DNA of 64,000 nt from Candidatus Gastranaerophilales bacterium (GTDB taxonomy: Bacteria; Cyanobacteriota; Vampirovibrionia; Gastranaerophilales; Gastranaerophilaceae): NCBI GenBank assembly GCA_944326545.1, contig CALVEH010000008.1, positions 1 to 64,000 on the forward strand. The letters are read 5' to 3'. The notes beneath the pieces are model-generated. The model saw only the letters and a program-made list of their open reading frames with translations, did not search any database and was not told the DNA's origin. Below are positions 1 through 8,499 of this stretch, in pieces. The first letter of the stretch is position 1, and every line of letters starts with the position of its first letter. A program made the translations under genes and the position numbers.

Positions 1-310
1 CTCAAAAACGATATTTAATCGTTTTTTCGGCAGAGTGCCCCAACCAAATAAGAAGCTCTCGAAAGAGGGCTTTTTTTATTGCGTAAGGATTCTTCGAATC
101 CCCCTCTCAAAAACGATATTTAATCGTTTTTTCGGCAGAGTGCCCCAACCAAATAAGAAGCTCTCGAAAGAGGGCTTTTTTTGTTGCGTAAGGATTCTTC
201 GAATCCCCTCTCAAAAACGATATTTAATCGTTTTTTCGGCAGAGTGCCCCAGCCAAATAAAAAGCTCTCAAAAGAGGGCTTTTTTTATTGCGTAAGGATT
301 CTTCGAATCC
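1..310. repeat. Three tandem ~104-bp hairpin-rich repeat copies
   Basis: Three near-identical head-to-tail copies start at about 1, 106 and 210 (periods 105 and 104 bp); the array may extend left of the window. Each copy holds four short inverted repeats: AAAACGAT/ATCGTTTT, GGCA/TGCC, AGCTCTC-GAAA-GAGGGCT followed by a T-run (terminator-like on the + strand), and GGATTC-TTC-GAATCC. The open frame through the array (35-295) only re-reads the repeat and is not considered a gene. The third copy has a few substitutions. Bases 311-385 hold nothing recognisable. Function unknown. Confidence 0.9.
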
Positions 311-385
311 TGATTTTTTAAACGTATATATCTACTAAAAAATAATGCTCACAACCGTATGCATTTCAAATTGTGAACAATCAAA

Positions 386-793
386 TTAATAAATTCCTTT
401 TGAATTAAGAAATTCCGCATATTTTTTATCTACAACCATTATATGTTGAATTATCCAATTTTTTAAAAACATCGCGATATCAAAATGTAGCGTAAATTTT
501 TCATCCTTAAAATCTTCGCAAAACTGTAGCATTTTATTTATAAAATAATTATGCTGTTTCTTATGTTCCAAAAAATCAGGATAACCACTTTCAAGCAAAC
601 AAGCTTCCTCTTCAGCCAAATGCTCCCTACAATACTTTAATAAATTATTAAGAACGCACTGCAACGCTTTTTTATCCTGTTTATTTTCCATTGCTTTATA
701 AATGTCTTTTAAAGCAGTTAACAACTGCATATGTTGTTCATTAAATTTCTGAACACCTACATCATAGTCTTCATTCCAATCTAAATTTTTCAT
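386..793 (-). CDS. Bacteriohemerythrin
   Basis: A 135-residue single-domain hemerythrin, a four-helix protein that binds O2 at a di-iron centre; in anaerobes it is thought to store or scavenge oxygen. The ligand pattern is complete: an early H in EQH, HxxxE in EHLAEEE, HxxxH in HKKQH and HxxxxD in HIMVVD, with the usual N-terminal W-N. A frame start 15 bases upstream exists, but GGAG sits 7 bases before the ATG at 793, which also gives the typical family length, so that start is chosen. It stands alone on the minus strand. Fits the oxygen-defence genes near 50.5-51.5 kb. Confidence 0.9.
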   Translation of the reverse strand: MKNLDWNEDYDVGVQKFNEQHMQLLTALKDIYKAMENKQDKKALQCVLNNLLKYCREHLAEEEACLLESGYPDFLEHKKQHNYFINKMLQFCEDFKDEKFTLHFDIAMFLKNWIIQHIMVVDKKYAEFLNSKGIY

Positions 794-866
794 TATTATA
801 CTCCACAATAATTACAATTATATTATACTTGCACTTGCATTGATTAATCAAAGAAATTAACAAACT

Positions 867-1136
867 TTAGTTTTCTTTCGTTGCAGGATTATTTCTATAC
901 CTAAACCATAAAAATATATCAATAAGCAAAAACAGCATATTTATAATATATAGCCATATTACAATATCTCTTGAATATAAGAGCTTGTGAGTAATACCAC
1001 AAACATAACCTAATAAAATAAGAAATGAAAACCAAATACTTTTGCCCTGAACACATTTTGACTTATATGTTTTGTAGGCAGCAACAGGCCAGCTAATACC
1101 AAAACATACCATCATACCTGCTTCAAAAATACTCAT
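867..1136 (-). CDS. Small PQ-loop/SemiSWEET-like membrane protein
   Basis: An 89-residue membrane protein with about three predicted transmembrane segments (roughly residues 5-22, 35-55, 58-78). The stretch around residues 14-32 (SWPVAAYKTYKSK, then GKS) resembles the first helix and loop of bacterial SemiSWEET/PQ-loop half-transporters, which dimerise to move sugars or other small solutes; three helices in under 100 residues is also the SemiSWEET layout. The substrate cannot be read from the sequence. The start is supported by AAAGGA 7 bases upstream. Assignment is by pattern only; it could be another small PQ-loop-like protein. Confidence 0.5.
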   Translation of the reverse strand: MSIFEAGMMVCFGISWPVAAYKTYKSKCVQGKSIWFSFLILLGYVCGITHKLLYSRDIVIWLYIINMLFLLIDIFLWFRYRNNPATKEN

Positions 1137-1316
1137 TTGTTTATCCTTTTTATGTATATGCTAACGATTACTATTATCCCTCTATGTTTTTGTTTGTAAA
1201 CATTACAAAATATTAAATAGCCAAAAAGCAAAAAGCATTTTTTGCAGACAAATTGTTTTTATAAATAAGGAAGTGTTTATATTTTAGTGTAATCAAAAGT
1301 AAAAAGGTAGGTAAAA

Positions 1317-1919
1317 ATGGTTAATGGAATCAGTACATCAAATCAGCAAGCATACAAAAACGAAATTAAAAAAAATAATTTAAAACACGGTATTGCAGCT
1401 GCAGCAACAGGATGGGCTGCTGGCGAAGCTATTTTTGCAACAATCCAACACCCTGACAACAAGATTATTAAAGCCGTTGATAATGGACTTACTAGAGGTG
1501 CTGAATATCTTGCAAACGGTGGGTTAAAAGAGACTTATAACAAAACGGCAGGTTATGTGAAAGAAGGGTATCAAAGTGTAAAAAAACACATGCCTGATAT
1601 GCCAGATTTCAAAAAAACATATAACAATTTACCTAAAGGAATACAAGAAGTTTTGAACAAAGCACAAGAAGGAATAAAAACTCTTATAGGAAAAGTCAAA
1701 GAACATACAAAAGGACTTTCAAATATTAAAACTCCATTAAAAGAGACTTGGAACGCATTAAAAACCTGTGCCTCAGAACTTTTGAAGAAATTTGCAAAAC
1801 TCCCCGCAAAATATAAAGTAGGCGGCGCTATTGGGGTTGTTACTTTAATAATAGCAAACGCAATTAGCAACAGCAAAATATATAATGAAGGTAAAATTGA
1901 CGCCAAATACGGAAAATAG
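1317..1919 (+). CDS. Unknown protein with C-terminal hydrophobic segment
   Basis: A 200-residue protein not recognised. It is Lys/Ala/Asn-rich with amphipathic helical stretches; a weakly hydrophobic Ala-rich segment at about 25-45 and a clear hydrophobic segment at about 168-186 (VGGAIGVVTLIIANAI) near the C-terminus suggest membrane association. There is no Sec signal peptide. The N-terminus (MVNGISTSNQQ) recalls the short leaders of the lineage-specific proteins elsewhere in this window but lacks the F-x-G/S element. SD-like AGGTAGG precedes the ATG. A bidirectional terminator follows. Confidence 0.6.
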   Translation: MVNGISTSNQQAYKNEIKKNNLKHGIAAAATGWAAGEAIFATIQHPDNKIIKAVDNGLTRGAEYLANGGLKETYNKTAGYVKEGYQSVKKHMPDMPDFKKTYNNLPKGIQEVLNKAQEGIKTLIGKVKEHTKGLSNIKTPLKETWNALKTCASELLKKFAKLPAKYKVGGAIGVVTLIIANAISNSKIYNEGKIDAKYGK

Positions 1920-1958
1920 AAAAGCAGCTATCTTATCTATAAAAATTGCATATCACAA

Positions 1959-1989
1959 TAAAAAGCAGGTCTATACAACCTGCTTTTTT
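1959..1989. terminator. Bidirectional rho-independent terminator
   Basis: AAAAGCAGGT and ACCTGCTTTT form a perfect stem with a 6-7 base loop, flanked by A-run and T-run, between the convergent genes ending at 1919 and 1991. It can serve both strands. Confidence 0.85.
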
Positions 1990-1990
1990 A

Positions 1991-2794
1991 TTATTTTAAT
2001 TCCTTATCTATGTACTGTTGCAATGTTTTAATTAAAGATTGATATTCATCTTCCGGTAATTCTTTTAATGTTTTATATCTTGCACCCATCATAACTGGCT
2101 TTTTCAAATTACCGTCCGCATCAAGCTCAAAATCAAAACTTGTATCATGAATTTTGGCCCCTGGAGAATTATAAGAAACACTTGAAACTTGCCCGTTTTT
2201 ATCAACTTGAACAAGCAAATGTGCCTCTGTAGGGCCATATTTCTTGTTATTATCTCGTTTTACTATGTGCAAACCTGTCGGCTTTGCAGCATAAGTATAT
2301 GATTTTTCAACAGTCAAATTACTTTGCTTATCATTCAAAACAGTATTCCAATAGTCAATACCGGCTTCGCCATGAGCAGCATATAAAGATTCAGGAATAT
2401 CGTTAACATGCTGAAGTTTATACAAATAAGCTTTGCTATAATTAAGTTTCTGATCTTGTGGAGTTAAGATAGAATTAATTCGAGCAGCCGTTTCTTTTAC
2501 ATCTAATTTTTCTTTTTTTGTTTTACTCGGCAAATAAATTACATCCCCAACATCAATACTGTTTATAGACTCGATAGTTTTGCAATCATTTAATTTAGCA
2601 ATAGAATACATCATGTCACTTATTTCAGCATTTGCAGCGTTCTCTTTATCAACAACTTTCTTTGCAAGATTCCAAAAGTTATCACCTTTTTTGATTTTAT
2701 ATGCAGTTTTTTCTCCGTTGTAAGAAGGCGTAGTACTATATTTACTATTATAATAGGCCTTTTCTTCTGCTGTATAAGTAACAGAATTAAACAT
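1991..2794 (-). CDS. LysM-domain protein
   Basis: A 267-residue protein with one LysM peptidoglycan-binding domain at about residues 31-91 (YKIKKGDNFWNLA at the start, GDVIYLP at the end). The insert between those ends is longer than in the minimal ~45-residue LysM, so the domain is atypical. The remaining ~170 residues are not recognised and contain no catalytic motif that I can name. No signal peptide is visible, which is odd for a wall-binding protein and resembles the other unsignalled proteins of this window. AGGGGA precedes the ATG. Confidence 0.7.
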   Translation of the reverse strand: MFNSVTYTAEEKAYYNSKYSTTPSYNGEKTAYKIKKGDNFWNLAKKVVDKENAANAEISDMMYSIAKLNDCKTIESINSIDVGDVIYLPSKTKKEKLDVKETAARINSILTPQDQKLNYSKAYLYKLQHVNDIPESLYAAHGEAGIDYWNTVLNDKQSNLTVEKSYTYAAKPTGLHIVKRDNNKKYGPTEAHLLVQVDKNGQVSSVSYNSPGAKIHDTSFDFELDADGNLKKPVMMGARYKTLKELPEDEYQSLIKTLQQYIDKELK

Positions 2795-2898
2795 GTGGTT
2801 ATTCCCCCTATAAATTCCTAAATCCTTAATGTAATAAAAACGAGAAATAACCCAAAATTGATCAAATATGAATTTTTGTTAACAAAAGCCTTAATATA

Positions 2899-3555
2899 TT
2901 AATATCCAAAATCTTTGTTAACCAGTATCACATTGATTTTCCCAGCAGGCTTACTCAACCTTGTAATAACAACTTGGCAACAAATACTGTCATCACAAAG
3001 GCAATCAGCACAACTACCTGTATGTACACAAGGTGTATTGTTATTAGCCATATCTTTAATTCTTTGCATATTAACGGGAGCTGCAACATTTCTTGCTCTT
3101 GAGATGGCATCTTCAATACTTTTCGCAACTTTATTCATGCCTGCAATAACAATAACCCTTTTAGGACCATAACATAAAGCAGCAACCCTATTTCCTGTAC
3201 CATCAACATTAACAAGTTGTCCATCCTCACTAATTGCGTTAGAGCTCATTAAAAACGTATCGCATAACAAGCCTTTTCTTGTTAATTCAGCCTTTTCCTC
3301 CGGATTTTTGGCACTGTCTCGGTTAATTACTTTATAACCATTGTCGATTAGATATTTAGTTATTCCTGTTTGCTCTAAAGTTACAGAGCCGCCCCAAGAA
3401 ATTGTTTCATCTTTAGATACAAGTTCTAATATTTTATTCAACGCAGCCTGTTCATCTTCACAATAAAAAGCATTAAAATGTCTTTTTTCTAAAGCTGTAA
3501 TAACTTTTTTAGCTAGTTTTTCGTTTCGTTCTTTTACATATTTATTTACAGTCAT
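2899..3555 (-). CDS. LUD-domain (LutC/YkgG, DUF162) protein
   Basis: A 218-residue LUD-domain protein, full length for the stand-alone YkgG-like family. Family hallmarks are WGGSVTLEQTGI (residues ~54-65), the SSNAISEDGQLVNVDGTGNRV block and a C-terminal Cys-rich stretch (CVHTGSCADCLC) that is normal for this subgroup. Relatives act in lactate utilisation (LutC with LutA/LutB), but no LutA/LutB is adjacent, so the role here is unknown; these solo copies are common in anaerobes. Separated by 19 bp from the upstream gene (3575-4354), so co-transcription is likely. Confidence 0.85.
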   Translation of the reverse strand: MTVNKYVKERNEKLAKKVITALEKRHFNAFYCEDEQAALNKILELVSKDETISWGGSVTLEQTGITKYLIDNGYKVINRDSAKNPEEKAELTRKGLLCDTFLMSSNAISEDGQLVNVDGTGNRVAALCYGPKRVIVIAGMNKVAKSIEDAISRARNVAAPVNMQRIKDMANNNTPCVHTGSCADCLCDDSICCQVVITRLSKPAGKINVILVNKDFGY

Positions 3556-3574
3556 TATAAAAACCCCGTATTAT

Positions 3575-4354
3575 TTACTTCTTTTCCGATTTTAACTCCT
3601 CAACGTACTTTTGAGCAAGTTCTTTTGGCATATACATAGGGATAGGACTCCATGTATTAATATCGATTTTTTCCTCATTTTCTTTAGCTTCTTTGATTAA
3701 TTTTTCAAGAATCTGATTTACATCTGTTGTGCCGTATTTTTTCATAAAAAAGTTATATGTTTTAGTACCTGACTCAAGAGGCAAATACCTTTTCCCCCTT
3801 TTGTAGTGCGCAACATGAGAATCCCAATCGGCAATTGAAATAATAACAGGCTTAATACCATTATCAAGACAGTGTTTTACAGTTATTTTATCGGCAAGTT
3901 TGCCTATACCTGAATATCTTGAATCATTATTGTTTTGCAAATAATCAACAATAACTCTCGGGCCTTTTATTCCATATTGAGGATAATCTTTTAAAAGGCA
4001 CGCATCACTTCCATAATAAACATTTTCAAAATCTTTGATTTTCTTACACAAAGTTAAATCAACATACCCATATTCTTTTTTTCTATTTTTGGATACAAAA
4101 CGGTATGTAGTCTCATTTTCATTTTTGTTTATTTTTAGTACTGTTACATCTACTGGTTTATTCAATTTTCTATCAAAGATAGTACCATTAGCAACAGGCG
4201 TGGTCTCTTTCAAATCAATTTCAGCAGAGCCAAAAGAAACAGCGCTTTTTTGAAAAGTGTCACAAGATAAAGAACTATTATACTTAATAGCATTTCTATT
4301 ATTAAAGGATGTTTTAAAATTATTAAATTTTATTGGGCTAATGTTTAACTGCAT
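3575..4354 (-). CDS. Lineage-specific protein with N-terminal F-x-S motif, possibly GNAT-like
   Basis: A 259-residue protein with an Asn/Ser/Lys-rich leader of ~38 residues followed by VSFGS (residues 39-43), the signature shared by seven proteins in this window. The body (about 45-200) contains GPRVIVDYLQ and YSGIGKLADKITVKHCLDNG, which is reminiscent of the acetyl-CoA-binding turn and following helix of GNAT acetyltransferases, but I cannot confirm the fold. No signal peptide or membrane helix. Likely promoter region is shared with the divergent MATE gene and carries a large palindrome (4404-4433). Confidence 0.6.
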   Translation of the reverse strand: MQLNISPIKFNNFKTSFNNRNAIKYNSSLSCDTFQKSAVSFGSAEIDLKETTPVANGTIFDRKLNKPVDVTVLKINKNENETTYRFVSKNRKKEYGYVDLTLCKKIKDFENVYYGSDACLLKDYPQYGIKGPRVIVDYLQNNNDSRYSGIGKLADKITVKHCLDNGIKPVIISIADWDSHVAHYKRGKRYLPLESGTKTYNFFMKKYGTTDVNQILEKLIKEAKENEEKIDINTWSPIPMYMPKELAQKYVEELKSEKK

Positions 4355-4403
4355 AAATTCACCGTGCAGATAAAAAACTTCTAAAATAAAAAAATTGCCA
4401 AGA

Positions 4404-4433
4404 TATACAAATATTTTTTTAAATGTTTGTATA
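4404..4433. promoter_or_regulatory. 30-bp palindrome in the divergent promoter region before the MATE gene
   Basis: Arms TATACAAATATTT and AAATGTTTGTATA match at 12 of 13 positions around a TTTT centre. It lies 31 bases before the MATE start and 49 bases before the divergent gene at 4354. Position and symmetry suit a repressor operator; an RNA hairpin is the alternative. Confidence 0.5.
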
Positions 4434-4464
4434 GTAAAATAAATTTAACAAATAAGGTTTTTAT

Positions 4465-5868
4465 ATGATAAACGATATGACAAAAGGTGACCCGCTAGAG
4501 CTGATAATAGGCTTTTCGGTACCGCTTTTAATAGGAAACATATTCCAACAACTATACAACATAGCAGATATTGTTATTGTTGGGCGTACTCTTGGAATGA
4601 ACGCTCTTGCTGCGGTTGGGGCAATATCTCCAATATTCTTTTTCTTGATGTTTGTTGTTGTAGGCTTAACTAACGGTTTTGCAGTAATTACAGGACAAAG
4701 ATTTGGAGCTAAAGACACACAAGGAGTTCGTCGTTCTGTAACAGTTTCTACTGTTCTGAGCATGGGCTTTACCGTATTGTTTTCATTACTGCTTGCTTTG
4801 GGTATGAATACAATTTTGGCATTAATGAATGTCCCTAAAGAAATATACCAAGATGCTTTTTGGTACATTCAAATAGTTGTTGCAGGCCTCGTTATAGTAA
4901 ACGCATACAACCTTCTTGCCAGCGTAGTAAGAGCATTAGGCGACAGTAAGACACCGTTATATTTTTTGATTTTTGCTTCGGTACTAAATATATTTCTTGC
5001 TCTTTTATTTATTTTAAAATTTCACTGGGGAGTACCAGGGTCAGCAGTAGCTGTAGTTTTATCTCAGGGAGTGTCTGCATTACTTTGTATTATTTACGTA
5101 AAACTAAAATTTCCCATACTTCATTTAAAATTGTCAGATTGGACATATGCATTAAAAAAAGAAAGTATTCCATTTGCTCTAGAACACATAAAAGTTGGTA
5201 TTCCAATGTCTGTTCAGTTTTCTATACTTGGGATAGGTATTTTAATCATACAAAGCGTATGTAATTCTTTTGGTGCAGATGTTATTGCGGCATTTACAGC
5301 AGCATTAAGAATAGAACAAATTGCAACCTTACCAATGATATCATTTGGAGTTGCTCTTGCAGCTTATACAGCGCAAAATTTTGGAGCATACAATTTTTCT
5401 AGAATTAGAGAAGGAGTAAACAAAGGTTCTATAATAAATATTTGTCTCAGTATCATAATGACATTGCTTATACATTTTTACGGAAGTGATATTGTAGGAA
5501 TTTTCATAGGAAAAGGTGAAACGCATATTATAGGAATAGCTCGCAGTTACTTGTGGATAAGCACCTTATTTTACTTCTTCCTTGGACAAATATTTATTTT
5601 CAGAAACGCTCTACAAGGTATGGGAGAAGCCTTTCTGCCACTGGTTGCAAGCATTGCAGAGTTATTGGTACGTTCATTTGCTGCTGTTTATTTAGCTGTA
5701 AAATTCGGGTACTATGGAGTCTTTTATGCAGGGCCGATTGCTTGGATATTAGCATCAACAATAATGGCATCAGGTTATTATGCAAACCTCTTTAAAATTG
5801 TAAAAAAAGCTCATGCAAATGCAAGACTACAGAGAAAAATAGAAAAAGGCTTTAACATTACGATGTAA
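4465..5868 (+). CDS. MATE family multidrug/cation efflux transporter
   Basis: A 467-residue integral membrane protein with about 12 transmembrane segments in two similar halves, the normal size for MATE antiporters that export drugs or metabolites using an Na+ or H+ gradient. The start MTKGDPLELI...PLLIGNIFQQLYNIADIVIVGR is the classic N-terminal MATE signature, and the second half repeats it (GIPMSVQFSILGIG). Substrate cannot be inferred. AAGG lies 7-8 bases before the ATG. The 3' end overlaps the convergent AAA gene by 11 bases. Confidence 0.92.
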   Translation: MINDMTKGDPLELIIGFSVPLLIGNIFQQLYNIADIVIVGRTLGMNALAAVGAISPIFFFLMFVVVGLTNGFAVITGQRFGAKDTQGVRRSVTVSTVLSMGFTVLFSLLLALGMNTILALMNVPKEIYQDAFWYIQIVVAGLVIVNAYNLLASVVRALGDSKTPLYFLIFASVLNIFLALLFILKFHWGVPGSAVAVVLSQGVSALLCIIYVKLKFPILHLKLSDWTYALKKESIPFALEHIKVGIPMSVQFSILGIGILIIQSVCNSFGADVIAAFTAALRIEQIATLPMISFGVALAAYTAQNFGAYNFSRIREGVNKGSIINICLSIIMTLLIHFYGSDIVGIFIGKGETHIIGIARSYLWISTLFYFFLGQIFIFRNALQGMGEAFLPLVASIAELLVRSFAAVYLAVKFGYYGVFYAGPIAWILASTIMASGYYANLFKIVKKAHANARLQRKIEKGFNITM

Positions 5869-7402
5869 TTGTTTTTTGTTTTGATAACCTGTATATTGCT
5901 GATTCCATATCCTGCTGATTAATTTTGAAATCCGATTTATCTTGATGAGTAATCGTCTTGTTACGCATTTTTTCGAACAACCCGAGCCTGTTCATTGCAA
6001 AGGAATGCGCAACATAAAAAGTTTCCACAACATCTGAACCGTTAAAATGATTATCATACATCATTTTGCATAACTTTTCTTTATCAACATCCTCGTCTAA
6101 AGGTTTATATTTTTCGTTAATGTTATAAATCTGGAACATTCCTTTTAAATCAGGCGGCTTAACTTCTAATCGCAATCCGAATCTCCCCGTATTTATCAGA
6201 GCTTTGTCAAGCAAATCGGCTCTATTTGTAGCGGCAATAACAAACACCTTATCATCACTTTTCTCTAAATCACTCATAAGAGTAAGAAGCTGATTTACAA
6301 TATCATCTTGAAATCTGGCAGTATCACTTGAACCGCCTCTTGCTCTTGAAATTGAATCAAATTCATCTATAAAAATTATAGTCGGCTGGTTTTCTATGGC
6401 AGATTTAAAAAGTTCACGCCAATTTTGTTCTGTTTTGCCTATATGCGCGTGTGTAAGATCATTAGCCCCCAGTTTTATAAAATTCACTCCTGCCTCATTT
6501 GCAAGAGCATTCGCAAGCATAGTTTTTCCACACCTTGGCGGGCCATACAGTAGTATGCCCTTATTTACCCTAAATCCCTCATAAAAATCAGGATACATTA
6601 AAGGAAAAATCACATTTTCTTCAAGAGCTTTTATATTTTCATCCTGAGCACCTATATCCGCAAACGTAAGTTTTTCCCTCTTTGAAACCTTTCCTTTGTT
6701 CTCTTTTAAAGACATGAGCATAGATGCATTAAACTTTTGAGCATTTTCTATATCATCAAAATATCTGTGTTTTTCAACTTCATTTTCAAATACAGATTTC
6801 AAATTGCTATGGAAATCCGTTTTTATGATTGTTCCGTTTTTATAAGATCCAAACTTTATATTTTGACCATCTTGAAGCACGACGGGGTCATCAGAAGTAT
6901 TAACATAAACTCTTTGGACAGAAAAATCAGATTCATCAATCCCCCCTGTCAAAAGTCTGACATCAGAAAGCGGATGTAACTTAAAAATTTTATAATTAAT
7001 CTCTTTTGTATCTTTATATATGGCAAAAGAATCCATATTAAACTCATTTTTAACGAAATAGATATTTTCTATAGGAAATGTAATATTATTCAAACTCAGG
7101 TTCAACAAATTTTTTGCATTGTTAAAGTCATCAGCAAAAAGTACAATGCTTCTATCCTCTAGATTTTGTATCGCAGCATTAAGCTTGTCTTGTGGAGTTG
7201 AATTATTTTTTTTGCCATAACCAAATAAACCATAAAACGAAATATTATTAACAGAAATACTCTTTTTAGAATCATAATTAGAAGAAACAACAGCAAAAGC
7301 CCCAATTGATAACGGCTTAGCAGTATTAAAATCACGCTTTTCTGTTACCGTTTTTTTTTTCAAGGCGACGACATTATGATAATTTATTGACGATATTCTC
7401 AT
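5858..7402 (-). CDS. AAA-family ATPase with N-terminal F-x-G motif
   Basis: A 514-residue protein with one AAA domain in its C-terminal half. Visible are a Walker A P-loop GPPRCGKT (unusual R-C instead of G-T), Walker B IIFIDEFDSI, sensor region FVIAATNRADLL, and GRFGLRLE where FtsH/VCP-type ATPases have R-x-G-R-F-D; the first arginine is missing. The ~260-residue N-terminal region is unrecognised and opens with an Asn/Ser/Lys-rich leader ending in ISFYG (residues 54-58). A TTG 12 bases upstream is in frame, but ATG at 7402 is preferred; neither has a strong SD. No protease domain follows, so it is not FtsH. Confidence 0.8.
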   Translation of the reverse strand: MRISSINYHNVVALKKKTVTEKRDFNTAKPLSIGAFAVVSSNYDSKKSISVNNISFYGLFGYGKKNNSTPQDKLNAAIQNLEDRSIVLFADDFNNAKNLLNLSLNNITFPIENIYFVKNEFNMDSFAIYKDTKEINYKIFKLHPLSDVRLLTGGIDESDFSVQRVYVNTSDDPVVLQDGQNIKFGSYKNGTIIKTDFHSNLKSVFENEVEKHRYFDDIENAQKFNASMLMSLKENKGKVSKREKLTFADIGAQDENIKALEENVIFPLMYPDFYEGFRVNKGILLYGPPRCGKTMLANALANEAGVNFIKLGANDLTHAHIGKTEQNWRELFKSAIENQPTIIFIDEFDSISRARGGSSDTARFQDDIVNQLLTLMSDLEKSDDKVFVIAATNRADLLDKALINTGRFGLRLEVKPPDLKGMFQIYNINEKYKPLDEDVDKEKLCKMMYDNHFNGSDVVETFYVAHSFAMNRLGLFEKMRNKTITHQDKSDFKINQQDMESAIYRLSKQKTITS

Positions 7403-7527
7403 GATTTTTCTCAATTCTAATAGGAGTATTTCAATTGTACAAAAAACAAATATATTTCAATAGCAAAAGTGCACAATCTTATTATTCCCACTAAAAAATA
7501 GCCATTAATCATATCCAAAACAGTTCC

Positions 7528-7556
7528 TTGTATAAAAACATTGTTCATGATATAAA
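7528..7556 (+). promoter_or_regulatory. Sigma70-type promoter for ispH-rpsA
   Basis: TTGTAT (7528-7533), 17-base spacer, TATAAA (7551-7556). The predicted start near 7563 would put a small hairpin CACCTT-TTTA-AAGGTG (7565-7580) at the 5' end of the leader. Confidence 0.6.
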
Positions 7557-7607
7557 CAACTTACCACCTTTTTAAAGGTGAGTCTTAAAGATTGGACGTA
7601 TTAACGT

Positions 7608-8474
7608 TTGAAAAAAAATATAAAACTCGCAAAACATGCAGGTTTTTGTTACGGCGTAAAAAGAGCCGTTTTAACAACCAAAAAACTTAAAGCCGAAAAT
7701 AGCGACAAAGAGATTTTTGTTCTTGGTGAATTGATACACAATTCACATGTTATTAATGAACTCTCTCAGCTTGGCATACACACTGTTGATGAATTACCAG
7801 AAAATGAAACAGGCATTTGCGTTGTAAGAAGCCACGGAGCATCGCCTGAAATTTTTGAAGACATAAAAGCAAAAGGCTACGAAACAGTTGACCTTACTTG
7901 TCCTGACGTAAAAAAAGTTCAGCAAAAGGCAATTCAACTCGTACAAGAAGGATTTATGCTTGTTATTGTCGGCAAACCCGAACACCCTGAAGTATGTGCA
8001 ATTAAAGCAAACGCACAAATTCATGGAGAAAATATAATAGTTGCTCCGGATGTTCAATCTCTTATCCCGTTTGAACAAGAACTAAAAGAACACAAAAAAA
8101 TCGGAGTTGTAGTTCAAACAACCCAACGTATCGAAAACCTTAAATCTGTTGTCGATTATTTAGTCCCGTTGGCAAAAGAGTTAAAAGTATTCAACACAAT
8201 ATGTGCTTCTACATCTTTAAGACAAACAGAAGCAAGAAATCTTGCAAAAGAATCAGATCTTATGGTTGTTGTTGGAAGTAAAAAAAGTGCAAATACAACG
8301 CATCTTGCAGAGATTTTGACAGACATAACTCCAACAATACACATCGAAACAGATGAAGAACTCAAAAATTTTGAAGACTTAATAAAAAAATCACAAAACA
8401 TAGGTGTTACAGCAGGTGCGTCAACACCAGATGCAATTATAGAAAATGTAATAGAAAAATTAAATCAATATTAA
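7608..8474 (+). CDS. ispH: 4-hydroxy-3-methylbut-2-enyl diphosphate reductase
   Basis: IspH (LytB), last step of the MEP isoprenoid pathway: reductive dehydration of HMBPP to IPP and DMAPP on a [4Fe-4S] cluster. The 288 residues match the family. The three cluster cysteines are visible in AGFCYGV (C14), DLTCPDV and NTICAST, with the substrate histidines in LIHNSH and KPEHPEV. The start codon is TTG, because AGFCYGV must lie about 10 residues from the N-terminus as in all family members and no ATG is available; GGA lies upstream. Followed 25 bp later by rpsA, an arrangement also common in clostridia. Confidence 0.95.
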   Translation: MKKNIKLAKHAGFCYGVKRAVLTTKKLKAENSDKEIFVLGELIHNSHVINELSQLGIHTVDELPENETGICVVRSHGASPEIFEDIKAKGYETVDLTCPDVKKVQQKAIQLVQEGFMLVIVGKPEHPEVCAIKANAQIHGENIIVAPDVQSLIPFEQELKEHKKIGVVVQTTQRIENLKSVVDYLVPLAKELKVFNTICASTSLRQTEARNLAKESDLMVVVGSKKSANTTHLAEILTDITPTIHIETDEELKNFEDLIKKSQNIGVTAGASTPDAIIENVIEKLNQY

Positions 8475-8499
8475 AAATAAGGAAAGGAAAACACAAAAA

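Noticed and set aside
35-295. Open reading frame of 86 codons through the first repeats
   Set aside because: It re-reads the same repeat three times (PQPNKKLSKEGFF pattern) and shifts phase between copies because the periods are 104-105 bp; no SD and no other protein features.
4461-4868. Antisense 135-codon frame in the MATE gene
   Set aside because: Shadow of the MATE coding sequence on the opposite strand; the MATE frame has full family motifs and an SD.
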